This document shows positions 16,701 through 23,293 of a DNA stretch of 32,936 bases, piece by piece. The stretch covers positions 1 to 32,936 of the forward strand of contig JACRGH010000015.1 of assembly GCA_016212375.1 (NCBI GenBank). Reading direction: 5' to 3'. This DNA comes from Microcaldota archaeon (GTDB lineage Archaea; Micrarchaeota; Micrarchaeia; Norongarragalinales; Norongarragalinaceae). The translations under genes and the position numbers were made by a program. The notes beneath the pieces are model-generated. The model saw only the letters and a list, made by a program, of their open reading frames with translations. It was not told the DNA's origin and did no database searches. Every line of letters begins with the position of its first letter. Position 1 is the stretch's first letter.

Positions 16701-17328
16701 CCCCCGGTCCGAGGTACCAATTTTCGGGATTACCAGTAGTATTTTCACCATAGGGCCAATCCGTCGAATTGGGGTCTTGCAAACTCACATTATAGAGGGG
16801 GTCGTCCGGATTAACGCCTGATTCAAAAAAGGCCGCACGGCATTTCGTGGGCGTGTCGCACGTAAGTTCCAAGCGCACGTTGGTTTTAAGTGCGGAATCA
16901 AATGTTTGGCTCTGTTCCTTGAACCCGTCTTTTTGCGCCCGGATGGACAGTGTCTTTTTTGGCGCATTGTCGAATTTGACTCGGCCTTTGACCGTTTTTT
17001 TGGAAAACAGGACGCCGGTTTCATCCGAAAGTTCCACCGTCGCCCCTTCGAGCGGCACGGGATTGGCAACGCCTAATTTGCCCAATACCACGACCTGGAT
17101 GCTGGGCGGTTGCTCCGCCGTCAGCACCAAAAGCGAGCCGCCGACCAGGAGTAAAAAAAGCAGTAACGCAATCAAAAAGGAGGGTATGCCTTTGGATTCA
17201 ATCGGGTCCACGAAATAATCATAGACGGGTACGGAGAATTTTTCCTCCAAGTCATCCAACGCCTTGTAGTACCCTTCCTCAAGCAAAAAGTAGGCCTTCA
17301 AAATAGGCTTAAGAACTTCCCCCAGCAT
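10747..17328 (-). CDS. Giant membrane-anchored surface protein (about 2193 aa)
   Basis: Unrecognised as a whole. A cytoplasmic N-terminal helix of about 48 residues precedes one membrane segment ('FLIALLLFLLLVGGSLLVL', about 50-70), so the bulk is outside. The next ~600 residues read as successive small beta domains resembling carboxypeptidase-regulatory/Ig-like folds (e.g. 'AIAGARVNVI...DDRGLVALTVGNGSYFAFASATGF'). The middle (about 600-1350) is further beta-rich sequence. The region about 1400-1900 is Cys-rich. A DxNxDG acidic loop (Asp-Ala-Asn-Asn-Asp-Gly) may bind calcium. The last ~160 residues follow a 'CSKDCGCKKGGG' cluster and are very hydrophobic Ala/Thr/Gly/Ile sequence. Many Asn-x-Ser/Thr sequons suggest glycosylation. 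ATG 17328 is preferred; a TTG at 17346 is possible. It may be an adhesin or cell-envelope component, which is inference. Confidence 0.85.
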   Translation of the reverse strand: MLGEVLKPILKAYFLLEEGYYKALDDLEEKFSVPVYDYFVDPIESKGIPSFLIALLLFLLLVGGSLLVLTAEQPPSIQVVVLGKLGVANPVPLEGATVELSDETGVLFSKKTVKGRVKFDNAPKKTLSIRAQKDGFKEQSQTFDSALKTNVRLELTCDTPTKCRAAFFESGVNPDDPLYNVSLQDPNSTDWPYGENTTGNPENWYLGPGDNQTNLTFSDPDPDSPTGRLLIIVKDINGTPLDGRAVVYDARTQGAIEYVDVVQGSGLVPNLLVGRQVYVDAFAEGFIPYFGNATVIPIRPATNRVSITLVNGSGGYVGPGNETCLLLPNWCSNSNWAGVKVIAQNGSAIAGARVNVILMGREEVLYSDYSDDRGLVALTVGNGSYFAFASATGFLSNYSAPFTVNQTAVIVLPANNGSIGTCDSLDTNPECGLGGNESRVLAHAVEESGANASYSDMVLKAKTYFGAWYVSDQKTASGTGEALFSGMLVGTVVNVTASTYDQSGSANATLVQGVNRLQLHLSKRPFQVRAFAYDPLSRQYVANASFQSFVGSRNVGACLGNGCMLTMVSGEDVGVTVSAEGYVGTPDMFNLYEGIERNVTLYLVNSSALNDTFIQWIGLFNERNQLAGVPLKPGHSYLARVKVFSKDAQQTGVVMNTQNDDVTITGVDPAGFDTKGSYADSCYASPVNFANSQNAWVDVRYNGATNGSVTFNVTLDSQMALEPRTKTKTLSLAYRSYIVRGTDYLRNPYDPSLTTRPGQTHPSGCPARAYAQNFTVKSTGTTCNGQACLTLRFAQGEAEGTDSIDVRNQILVDNATRLEPFYVYYSLELFTAPNSSARLSFGAPSENLVLFNASTPFIGPSTLGTGMMCDLRRGVPFAVWKSSFSLNLSELGRCTNFGLPLRMDGVAKGRVLQNGTANLSLTLSGFNSTLMHSGLVQVDGYGVAANDFAIVESVLGQGENQLSDEATFSALSTGNCTSSHILEGKCDVGFVNATYRITALTGGTLSPKVQASAPLQLYDVQPTASVPVLNIGQSMTGLARFLVPVTSGSSRISITRDLPGQSTSLSRAVSIGGSDISFNGSDPFPPGWDTCNGYIGIKYNVSANPPFTLGKGCTDLAFRVSPIFPADATILNISIPDYGQVLTRASLSDGSHTCYEICETDQTGAIFGCDALGKTLYGGQQYFLRYSPELRSTCPQKFKVNGNSIARSQITLEFGFTGDQTVRRNVTLHVLNDVSDSSIYLSPVYTMYSSIGRLYPQLWAVTNLKQLGPRTIVFKQPSNFALKFDGPGTQVVAINPNGGNIQAFDGMDLDHPILDLGVASGSPVAPISRYSLALAAIYQSIDLNIPGFQDYTRALANTLSASQSENTFLDTGAAIALSGSVPALANRTAYWRSSAVTRYCEQTQQCLSSLYTLPGCCRESIDAWKNNTVQMDFRQDSCTFCNNTYNPSCTNTTQQHTVKYGACTYESTSHVYQCDQRCTLKSALPVAYQDAANQIGLTGTGVTVLNYGDVLSGRKCEVQFSSLNAFQSAGNQFTYYNPATPLTSITSVEFSLCQSNGACPLVVEPVNTFMGSSATSPDCALDANNDGLWQSTESLSNATYVPAVTCGNGLGGGSFGCTPAPAKYACPTGQIMAVSEALFFSPGDVNGNLIPRTIATPADIQRCRNGMCPLLLNPASDPLYPNMPTCVTGPTDNGFINANTAGASTIIPATPNPFAPGSYTCSSGFLAVAKYCFSSCENYCNQPNCNPSPLCLASGASYVPTGTTNTIFNNWVNTTPVVPVRMDTVFLGHGKSFSPASLFSDAYQESADQYQSSANGKPVFAASYIVNSKNAAGALDSMPRMLSVDGCGGSDYPYDQTLFPQQGVHLIRDYSSMDAQGVVWTSTAKAVDLPITNYIGARSDLCRKGTQWNTRLCETTFVDHSSQYGSCFNSILQYSGGPKRPGVEMSLLGGLGSGIKQGTGYGVTPDGHLFALVEPGTGGDYCGNQFPQGVPARDEKHKYHVDVQTLHHWDPLGHYTGQKDFNWVKDLGCSKDCGCKKGGGYGLLQILLPLLLMALAFFVIGPAIATAFTTTTATVSIGGTVIGSGSTIAAASTQALATLAAPALTPLVGAITVATVSTTSALAGIVTGIVTAGLSAATSGMMGASSPAITAVNLASNVITSISIGDLGGCLSWSFGTATAFACKGALWTIAGG

Positions 17329-17373
17329 ACCAGCATAAATCGTCAAGCCAATAAAAACCCTCTTGATTCACCC
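17329..17373. promoter_or_regulatory. Compact divergent promoter between the giant gene and argS
   Basis: Only 45 bases separate the two ATGs (17328 minus, 17374 plus). A single AATAAAAA run (17350-17357) lies about 17-24 bases before argS and, read as TTTTTATT, about 22-29 bases before the giant gene. It may be a shared TATA element that fires in both directions. Confidence 0.4.
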
Positions 17374-19248
17374 ATGTACGCCCTGCATTCCACTAAAAGC
17401 GCCGTCCAAACCGCCGCCGACTCGGTCATCCGCGCATCCGCCCAAAAATCGGGCCAAAACTCTGTGGAAACCACGGTCATCAAAAGCCGCAACCCCGCAT
17501 TGGGCGATTTGAGCATTCCCGTCTTCAGCTTGGCGTCCGCCCAAAAAAAGACGCCGCAACAAATCGCCGAACAATTGTGCAATACTAAATGGCCCGACGT
17601 GGTTGCCGAAGCTAAAGCGGAAGGTGGATTCGTCAACCTGTACTTGTCCGAAATATTCTTCCACGCGGTTTTGGATGAAGCGGCGGATGCGCAGTATGGC
17701 CGACAAACGCCCATGGGCGAGGTCCAGCGAGATGAAAAAAACGGAAATAAAACAGGAAAAACGTTAAAAAAATCCGCACGTGAAGAAAAAGGAAAAGAAA
17801 TCAAACCGACTGAAAACCCCACCATCCTGGAATACTCCCAACCCAATCCCGGCAAACCCATGCACTTGGGGCACATCCGTTCCACCATCATTGGCGACGT
17901 GTGCGCCAATGCCTTGGACCTGCTGGGCCGGCCTGTCGTGCGCCTGAATTACCTCAACGACCGCGGCGCGCACATCGCCGAACTGATTACCGCCATGGAG
18001 ACGTTCAAGGATTTGCCCAAAGTGACGGATGAAAAAAGCCTGTTGGCATATTACGTCAAAATCAAGGCGGAAATCGAAAAAGACCCCGCCCTGAAGGAAA
18101 AGACCCGCCAAGTCCTCGAACACCTTAAGGACCACGAAAAACAACTGGTGAAAATCCGGGAAATGAGCTGGGTGGCATTCAAACGCAACTACGATGCACT
18201 TGGCGTCAAGTTCGACGACATCCCGTTTGAAACCACGTTGGAATCGGATTCGCGCGCCCGCGTCCAAGAATGCCTCGACAAAGGATTGGCCAAACAGGAG
18301 CCGGACGGCACCATCATCACCCAATTGGAACCGGAGCTGTCCAACACAGTCCTGCTACGAAGCAATGGCACGCCCCTGTACTTCACCTCGGATTTGGCGC
18401 TCGCCGACTGGAAATGGCAAAAATACCCCTTCTCACAAAGCTGGATCTTCACCGCGGCCGAACAAAACCTCCACTTCCGCCAGTTGCAATTGCTTTTGAC
18501 CAAGATGGGCCGGCCCTTCGCCTCCAGATACGGGCACAAAGGACATGGCCTGATTCGTTTGACCGAAGGCAAGCTTAGTACCCGTGCCGGACGGGTCATC
18601 TTGTTGGAAGACATCATCCACGCGGTTGAAGAGGAAGCCAAAACCCAGATGACGGCACGCAATCCCGACGCCAAGGACCAACCCGATTCAAAATCCGACT
18701 TGACCATTGCCAAAGCCGTGGGCATCGGAGCTCTCAAATACGGCGTCTTAAAAGTCAAGCTCGAAAAAGACATCACGTTTGATCCGAAAGCCGAAGTGCA
18801 ATTCGAAGGGGATACCTCGGCGTACATCCAATACGCGCACGTGCGGGCCTGCGCCATTTTGGAAAAGTTTGCCGCCCAAGCCCCTGGAAAAGAAAAAGCC
18901 AAAAACGCCAAATCGTCAAAAAACAACCCCAACGCCCAAAACGGGCCCAATTTGCCTACGGTGCCCACCAAACTGGACTTGAACGACTCGGAAAAACAGC
19001 TCCTTTTGAAATTGGCCGAATTTCCCGACGTCCTCGAATACGTAGCCACGACCATGCAACCACACGCCTTATGCGAGTACGCCATTTCCGTGGCAAAGGC
19101 ATTCACCTCCTTTTACGCCGTTTCGCCCGTACTGACGCCGGAAAATGAAGACCTCAAAAGCCAACGATTGCACATCGTGGCGTCCACCAAAAACGTCTTG
19201 GCCTTGACGTTGGGCGTGTTGGGGATTGACGCGTTGGAGAAGATGTAA
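17374..19248 (+). CDS. argS: Arginyl-tRNA synthetase
   Basis: Class I aminoacyl-tRNA synthetase charging tRNA-Arg. The N-terminal Add-1 domain (about 1-110) is followed by the catalytic core, with the HIGH-type motif His164-Leu-Gly-His167 preceded by 'EYSQPNPGKPM'. The KMSKS-type loop is reduced to Lys400-Leu-Ser-Thr-Arg. The core also holds 'YFTSDLALADWKW' and 'TSAYIQYAHVRACAILEKF', and ends in a DALR-type helical anticodon domain. At 624 aa it is longer than the usual ~550-590. The excess is two Lys/Asn-rich inserts: about 112-147 before the HIGH motif, and about 505-530 before the anticodon domain, the latter with Pro/Asn/Lys repeats. No Shine-Dalgarno site is seen; a leaderless transcript is likely. 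Confidence 0.96.
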   Translation: MYALHSTKSAVQTAADSVIRASAQKSGQNSVETTVIKSRNPALGDLSIPVFSLASAQKKTPQQIAEQLCNTKWPDVVAEAKAEGGFVNLYLSEIFFHAVLDEAADAQYGRQTPMGEVQRDEKNGNKTGKTLKKSAREEKGKEIKPTENPTILEYSQPNPGKPMHLGHIRSTIIGDVCANALDLLGRPVVRLNYLNDRGAHIAELITAMETFKDLPKVTDEKSLLAYYVKIKAEIEKDPALKEKTRQVLEHLKDHEKQLVKIREMSWVAFKRNYDALGVKFDDIPFETTLESDSRARVQECLDKGLAKQEPDGTIITQLEPELSNTVLLRSNGTPLYFTSDLALADWKWQKYPFSQSWIFTAAEQNLHFRQLQLLLTKMGRPFASRYGHKGHGLIRLTEGKLSTRAGRVILLEDIIHAVEEEAKTQMTARNPDAKDQPDSKSDLTIAKAVGIGALKYGVLKVKLEKDITFDPKAEVQFEGDTSAYIQYAHVRACAILEKFAAQAPGKEKAKNAKSSKNNPNAQNGPNLPTVPTKLDLNDSEKQLLLKLAEFPDVLEYVATTMQPHALCEYAISVAKAFTSFYAVSPVLTPENEDLKSQRLHIVASTKNVLALTLGVLGIDALEKM

Positions 19249-19252
19249 CCTC

Positions 19253-19257
19253 GGAGG
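19253..19257 (+). promoter_or_regulatory. Shine-Dalgarno site of the 19269 gene
   Basis: GGAGG, 11 bases before the ATG at 19269 and just after the argS stop. It is one of few strong ribosome-binding sites in the window and the main argument that the following short frame is translated. Confidence 0.6.
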
Positions 19258-19268
19258 ATTACCCAAAA

Positions 19269-19643
19269 ATGTCACACCAAATCATCATCAAAGCCGTGCC
19301 AAAAGCACTCAAGGCGTTATTACCCGCATATCTGATGGAAATTGAACATACCGTTTTGCCTTCCGAGGCGGATTTCGTCCGGATGCACGCGGAGTCCGGC
19401 TACCATGCGGGTGAGCCGCCGAATTACTTCACCCAAAACCATCACGTGAACCAGCCGGTCGGAGGCCCATTTTTGGTCAACGGCCCCCTGGACACGCAAC
19501 ACACTTGGATTGATTCGCCAATCGGTGAAGGAAGAAACAAACGGACAATAGCCGCGCTTTTGGCCTTACCCCACCCGACCAATCCTTCGAATAAAATCCT
19601 TTTTGCCTTTTTGAGGAAAAACCAAAATACGCGAATGCATTAG
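19269..19643 (+). CDS. Hypothetical protein downstream of argS (124 aa)
   Basis: Not recognised. The frame begins 20 bases after the argS stop with a GGAGG site, and its first 80 residues use codons like the neighbouring genes, with polar conserved-looking stretches ('PNYFTQNHHVNQPVGGPFLVNG'). The last ~40 residues ('LLALPHPTNPSNKILFAFLRK') read less like a folded domain, so the true end could lie earlier through a frameshift or recent change. It has no membrane segment or signal peptide. The cluster of His residues near 56-60 might bind a metal, but nothing else supports that. It converges on tpiA, leaving 25 bases between the stops. Confidence 0.5.
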   Translation: MSHQIIIKAVPKALKALLPAYLMEIEHTVLPSEADFVRMHAESGYHAGEPPNYFTQNHHVNQPVGGPFLVNGPLDTQHTWIDSPIGEGRNKRTIAALLALPHPTNPSNKILFAFLRKNQNTRMH

Positions 19644-19668
19644 GAATTTTTTTCCGAATACGCAAAAA

Positions 19669-20328
19669 TCAACCCAAAAACTCTTCCAACCATTTGTCCG
19701 GATGCTTGGACTTGGCAAAGGCACTGGCCAACAAAACGCCGTCCGCACCCAGCTTTATGGAGAGGTGGAAGTCATTGCGCGTCGAAACACCCGCACCTAC
19801 CATGGCTAAGACTTTGCGGTCCACGGCCTTGATAGCCGCCACGCCCGCTTTGACCAAATCCGGTTGCGCATTGGACACGGAAACACCCGAACCAATCAAC
19901 TCGGGAGGCTCAATCGCGACGGCCCAAGGTCCAAATGCAGATACCTTTTTGGCTTCCTCAACCGAATCGGCGCACACGACCGTCTTAAGACCCAACTCCT
20001 GGGCGGCCACGACCGTTGCCTTGATTTGGGCGTGCGGCAATTTGCGTTCCGAATGATTCAGAAGCGTGCCTTCAAAGCCCAACGCTTTTAACGATTCCAG
20101 CGGCACCGAGCCGGTAAATGCGCCAAAACCGTTGGCATCGGCATGTTGGGCGAACAAAAGCGGCTTGCTTTTCTTGCGCTCCGAGGCGACCCAACCGGCA
20201 TCCAAATGCGACGGGCACAAAATGAGTTGGTGTTCGGTTTTTGCATCCTGGCACGCCTGCAACAACTGCAAAGCATTGCGCTGGAAGCTTTCGGAATACG
20301 TCTTTAGGTTGAAAATGACCAACGCCAT
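19669..20328 (-). CDS. tpiA: Triosephosphate isomerase (archaeal type)
   Basis: Interconverts dihydroxyacetone phosphate and glyceraldehyde-3-phosphate. Catalytic residues are visible: Asn7-Leu-Lys9 at the N-terminus, His92 in 'LLNHSER', and Glu140 in 'IEPPELIGSG'. The phosphate-binding 'GAGVSTRND' and 'GADGVLLASAF' segments follow. The 219-aa length is that of the short archaeal enzyme rather than the ~250-aa bacterial one. The ATG at 20328 lies 6 bases after the stop of the upstream surface-protein gene at 20335, so the two are probably co-transcribed although unrelated in function. Confidence 0.95.
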   Translation of the reverse strand: MALVIFNLKTYSESFQRNALQLLQACQDAKTEHQLILCPSHLDAGWVASERKKSKPLLFAQHADANGFGAFTGSVPLESLKALGFEGTLLNHSERKLPHAQIKATVVAAQELGLKTVVCADSVEEAKKVSAFGPWAVAIEPPELIGSGVSVSNAQPDLVKAGVAAIKAVDRKVLAMVGAGVSTRNDFHLSIKLGADGVLLASAFAKSKHPDKWLEEFLG

Positions 20329-20334
20329 GAAAAA

Positions 20335-21369
20335 TCAAAGCCCTTTGTGCCGGCGTTTCATTCCGAAAAGATAGAACCCAGCTGAAGCTGCCACCAATAT
20401 GATTAGCAACGGAATCAACAAGCCCCCGAAATCGATCCCTCCTTTTGGCGCGGGGGTAATTTGTGGGCTAGGTGCGACGGTCACCGAAGCGGATGCCGTT
20501 GCGCTTGGCCCTGTTGGAACCGACGCCACGACCGTTGGAACCGAAGTTGGTGCGGATACCAGGCACGCATTCATTTCACAACCGTTCGAGCATGCGGTAA
20601 AATTCGACTGGCAAGCATCCGTACCGCACACGTAGGAAACACGGCCGCGGCCTTCACAGGAGGGCGTGTGGACTCCGGTGGAATCCAGGCAAAACGTACC
20701 CAAATTGGAACAAAACGACTTCTTGGTCGCCGGCACTTGGAAACGGGCTTGCTTGAATCCGGTGGCCAGGTAGGTCCCGTTGCCCCCATCCAAGATGATG
20801 TAGCCGTTCTCGACAACGGAACCGTTCACATCCGCTGCGACAAAAACGCGTGAAACCGTTCCGAAATTCGGAATCCAAAAACCGTCCGCAACTTCGGTTT
20901 CCATGGATAATGCGCTGATGCGCGTGAAATTCAAATCAGCGCCGGTTGCATCAAAAAAACGGCCCTCCAACGTCGTGGAAGAAACGGTCAGGTCCGCCAT
21001 CTTATCCACTCCGCAATACCACGGAATGCGGGACCCGTTGAGGACCTGGTAATAAAACTGTGAAATTCCGGGCGTGTATTGGTATAGGACCGAGCCTGCG
21101 TTCACGTTGCGCGGACCATACGGGGCGATGGCCGCATACAAATAACCGACCGTCACCTCACCTGGGAAATGGAACCCGTCCAGGCGCCCGGAAATGACCC
21201 GGAGGCTTGCGATGGAAGTGTTGTAATCGAACGCATCCGCCGGCAATTTGGTGAACCCGTTATAATTGAAGGTCAGAAAATCGGTGCAATCCGCGGACGC
21301 GCCCACCCATGCGGGCAAACCGGCGAAAAGAACGCCTAACACCACGGCCGACAATACCACGTGACGCAT
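20335..21369 (-). CDS. Secreted, C-terminally anchored surface protein (344 aa)
   Basis: It has a signal peptide (Arg-His then 'VVLSAVVLGVLFAGLPAWVGA'), a beta-rich ectodomain (about 25-210) and a small Cys-rich segment (about 210-265, with regular cysteines 'CGTDACQSNFTACSNGCEMNAC'). A Pro/Ser/Thr/Val linker (about 270-305) leads to a membrane anchor 'LLIPLLIILVAASAGFYLFG' and a basic tail, the layout of an archaeal S-layer-associated or adhesin-like glycoprotein. Several Asn-x-Ser/Thr sequons are present. I chose ATG 21369 over the GTG at 21375 because a TATTTAAATT box (21391-21400) lies 22-31 bases before it. No specific family is recognised. Confidence 0.8.
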   Translation of the reverse strand: MRHVVLSAVVLGVLFAGLPAWVGASADCTDFLTFNYNGFTKLPADAFDYNTSIASLRVISGRLDGFHFPGEVTVGYLYAAIAPYGPRNVNAGSVLYQYTPGISQFYYQVLNGSRIPWYCGVDKMADLTVSSTTLEGRFFDATGADLNFTRISALSMETEVADGFWIPNFGTVSRVFVAADVNGSVVENGYIILDGGNGTYLATGFKQARFQVPATKKSFCSNLGTFCLDSTGVHTPSCEGRGRVSYVCGTDACQSNFTACSNGCEMNACLVSAPTSVPTVVASVPTGPSATASASVTVAPSPQITPAPKGGIDFGGLLIPLLIILVAASAGFYLFGMKRRHKGL

Positions 21370-21390
21370 AGGCACTGCTAAGGAAGAAGG

Positions 21391-21400
21391 AATTTAAATA
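21391..21400 (-). promoter_or_regulatory. TATA box of the surface protein-tpiA unit
   Basis: TATTTAAATT on the minus strand, 22-31 bases before the ATG at 21369. It is one of the best TATA matches in the window and implies a leaderless message. The rest of the gap up to 21494 holds GC-rich sequence with no gene that I can support. Confidence 0.6.
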
Positions 21401-21494
21401 CCCAATCGGGGGCCCGAATCACGGCGCATAAACCGACAAAGCCCCGCGGCACACGCGCGCCAAAACGTCGTCAACCGGGACGGCCGGTTCCAAC

Positions 21495-22241
21495 TTATTT
21501 TCCGCGGACCTGTTCCAGCACATCGCCAGCCGTTACGTCCACTCCCCTTCGTTCAAAGAACTTGGCCACGTTGTGGCAATCCCGCAACAAGAACTCCTCG
21601 GCGCGTTGGTGCTGGCGCATCACGGCCTGCGCCCAGTCGATGAACACCACTTGTTCATGGTACAGGATATTGAACGGGCTCAAATCCGCATGAACCAATT
21701 TGGCGTTTTGATACGTCTTTTTGAAGTTGTCCAACACCTGGTCATAGACTTCGCGGGGGTTTTCCATCTCGGTTTGTTCCAATAAGGGATAGGCAATTCC
21801 CTCCTCGCCCAAAAACTCCATTACGACGACATTTTCCTTGAACGCGTACGGCTCCGGTACCCTCACGCCGGCGGAAGTCGCGGCTTTGAGGTTGGCAAAT
21901 TCCTTCCGGGTCCACAATTGGATGCGCGAGCGCAATGTGTCCCGCATGGAAAAGCGCGGGTCGCCATCCAAATAGTCAGCGAACTTATGGAATGCCGTGG
22001 TTTCGTACTTGAAAATCTTGACCGCCACATACGTGCCGTCGGCCTTGGTGGCCCGAAAGACAAAACTTTCCTTGCCCGAAGAAATCGGATAATCTAAGGA
22101 TTTGAACGCGCCTTTGTCCAAAAAATGCACCAATACCCGGACGGTCTTATCGTCAAACACCTTGTGCGCAATCAGATTGCGCTCGACGACCTGCTTGTCT
22201 TCCTGGTGAGGGCGTTTTTTCTTGCTCCAACGGTGGGCCAT
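21495..22241 (-). CDS. rio1: RIO1-family serine protein kinase
   Basis: Atypical kinase of the RIO family, acting in late small-subunit ribosome maturation. Visible motifs are the flexible P-loop 'SSGKESFVF' (54-62), Lys75 in 'VAVKIFK', the catalytic loop 'VHADLSPFNIL' with Asp186 and Asn191, and the metal-binding Asp202 in 'VFIDWAQ'. It has no activation-loop insert, as usual for RIO. Length 248 aa is typical. Neighbours aIF1A and aIF2-beta lie upstream on the same strand; an aIF1A-rio1 pairing is common in archaea. The gap of 142 bases before it (22242-22383) has no clear gene. Confidence 0.95.
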   Translation of the reverse strand: MAHRWSKKKRPHQEDKQVVERNLIAHKVFDDKTVRVLVHFLDKGAFKSLDYPISSGKESFVFRATKADGTYVAVKIFKYETTAFHKFADYLDGDPRFSMRDTLRSRIQLWTRKEFANLKAATSAGVRVPEPYAFKENVVVMEFLGEEGIAYPLLEQTEMENPREVYDQVLDNFKKTYQNAKLVHADLSPFNILYHEQVVFIDWAQAVMRQHQRAEEFLLRDCHNVAKFFERRGVDVTAGDVLEQVRGK

Positions 22242-22383
22242 GGTAGCTTTGGGCCGATGCGGGGCTTAAAGCCGACGGTTCCGGACGTTCCAAAACAACC
22301 GGTAATGCGAAAAGGCAAACGCGCAGCTGAACCAACAAAAACAAACTGAAAAAATGAAAAGAAAAAATTCGGTAAAATCGAAC

Positions 22384-22701
22384 TTACATTTTCAACAATC
22401 CACGGCTTTTGAGCGCCTCAGATTGCACTTTCGTGTAACGGAACGCGATGTCGCCTTTTTCGTCACCCTCGACGGACCAAGGCGTGACGATGACGTAGTC
22501 CCCGGCACGCACCCAGATGCGGCGGCGGATTTTGCCAGGCACCCGGCACATACGGTCCTTGCCGTCGCTGCATTGCACGCGCATGCGTGCGCCGCCGGTC
22601 ATTTCCGTGACGATACCAATAATCTCACCCGGACGCGGGGCCCGAACACGAATGGGGGCGTTGGGGTCGACGGGTCCATGGGGGCGATGTCCGAAACTCA
22701 T
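22384..22701 (-). CDS. eif1a: Translation initiation factor aIF1A
   Basis: Archaeal homologue of eIF1A/IF1, which binds the A site of the small subunit during initiation. It is a single OB-fold ('GEIIGIVTEMTGGARMRVQCSDGKDRMCRVPGKIRRRIWVRAGDYVIV'), with a basic flexible N-terminus and a short helical C-terminus. Length 105 aa is normal. The start overlaps the end of aIF2-beta by four bases (ATGA), so translation is coupled. Confidence 0.95.
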   Translation of the reverse strand: MSFGHRPHGPVDPNAPIRVRAPRPGEIIGIVTEMTGGARMRVQCSDGKDRMCRVPGKIRRRIWVRAGDYVIVTPWSVEGDEKGDIAFRYTKVQSEALKSRGLLKM

Positions 22702-23099
22702 ATACGTACCGGCCTCGAGGCGCCGCAGGCTTCACACACCAAGGTGTTGACCGGCGCGGCGTAGACGATGTGCGTGTCCGGCTTTCCGCATTCGCGGCAG
22801 AGCACGCACTGATCGATGTAGTAAGTCAATTTTTCATTCAAAACACGCGGAGGCGTCTTGGAATCCAACGTCAGGCGGCCGGCGGCGACGTTGCCGCGCG
22901 TGGCCAGTTCCTTGAACAAAAATTTGGACAGCTCTTCCGGTTTTCGGCGTAAACGTTGGCAGATGATGTCGAAGTTCTTGATGATGGTCTTATTGCCTTG
23001 CAAAAGGATGTCCGATACTGGGGGCTCGAAACGCTCACCGGTGGTCTTTTTGGCCGGCATCTTGGCGTACAAGTTGTCCAACATCTGCGAATAATCCAT
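22698..23099 (-). CDS. eif2b: Translation initiation factor aIF2 beta subunit
   Basis: Beta subunit of the archaeal initiator-tRNA-carrying factor aIF2. The central alpha-beta domain (about 25-95) includes 'NKTIIKNFDIICQRLRRKPEEL' and 'KFLFKELATRGN'. The C-terminal zinc ribbon has Cys101-x2-Cys104 and Cys122-x2-Cys125. I chose ATG 23099 ('MDYSQMLDNLYAKMP') because it matches the family N-terminus and gives the usual length of 133 aa. An upstream extension to 23249 reads as a hydrophobic stretch atypical of the family, and a TATA-like TTTAATATAG (about 23251-23260) would start transcription inside it. Confidence 0.93.
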   Translation of the reverse strand: MDYSQMLDNLYAKMPAKKTTGERFEPPVSDILLQGNKTIIKNFDIICQRLRRKPEELSKFLFKELATRGNVAAGRLTLDSKTPPRVLNEKLTYYIDQCVLCRECGKPDTHIVYAAPVNTLVCEACGASRPVRI

Positions 23100-23261
23100 C
23101 AATAACCAATTCCAATTTTTTTCCAACGATGCGCGCACCGGTTGTTTCAAACTGCGGCAACTTGAAACTGATGCTCCAAAAATAATAAAGCAAAACAGCA
23201 ATGACGACCCGATTTGAGCGTCCTTACCAAGTATAGAAGGCATTTTCAACTATATTAAACC
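23100..23261 (-). promoter_or_regulatory. Leader region of the aIF2-beta / aIF1A unit
   Basis: On the minus strand a TATA-like element near 23251-23260 predicts a start near 23230. That leaves a leader of about 130 bases, long for this window. The leader contains a perfect 7-bp inverted repeat, GTTTCAA (23144-23150) with TTGAAAC (23162-23168). It may form a regulatory hairpin or be chance. Confidence 0.35.
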
Positions 23262-23293
23262 GGCGGGATTTCAATGCCCCAAGACAAAACCAA

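Noticed and set aside
18189-19106. A 305-codon minus-strand frame across argS
   Set aside because: It is the shadow of argS, which has clear HIGH-type and anticodon-domain sequence on the other strand.
21401-21494. Possible tRNA in the GC-rich gap
   Set aside because: No T-arm (GTTC-A) with a matching acceptor stem could be drawn.
23100-23249. N-terminal extension of aIF2-beta by 50 residues
   Set aside because: It is hydrophobic and Cys/Ser-rich, unlike the family, starts at TTG, and a TATA-like element lies immediately upstream of that TTG, so transcription would begin inside it.
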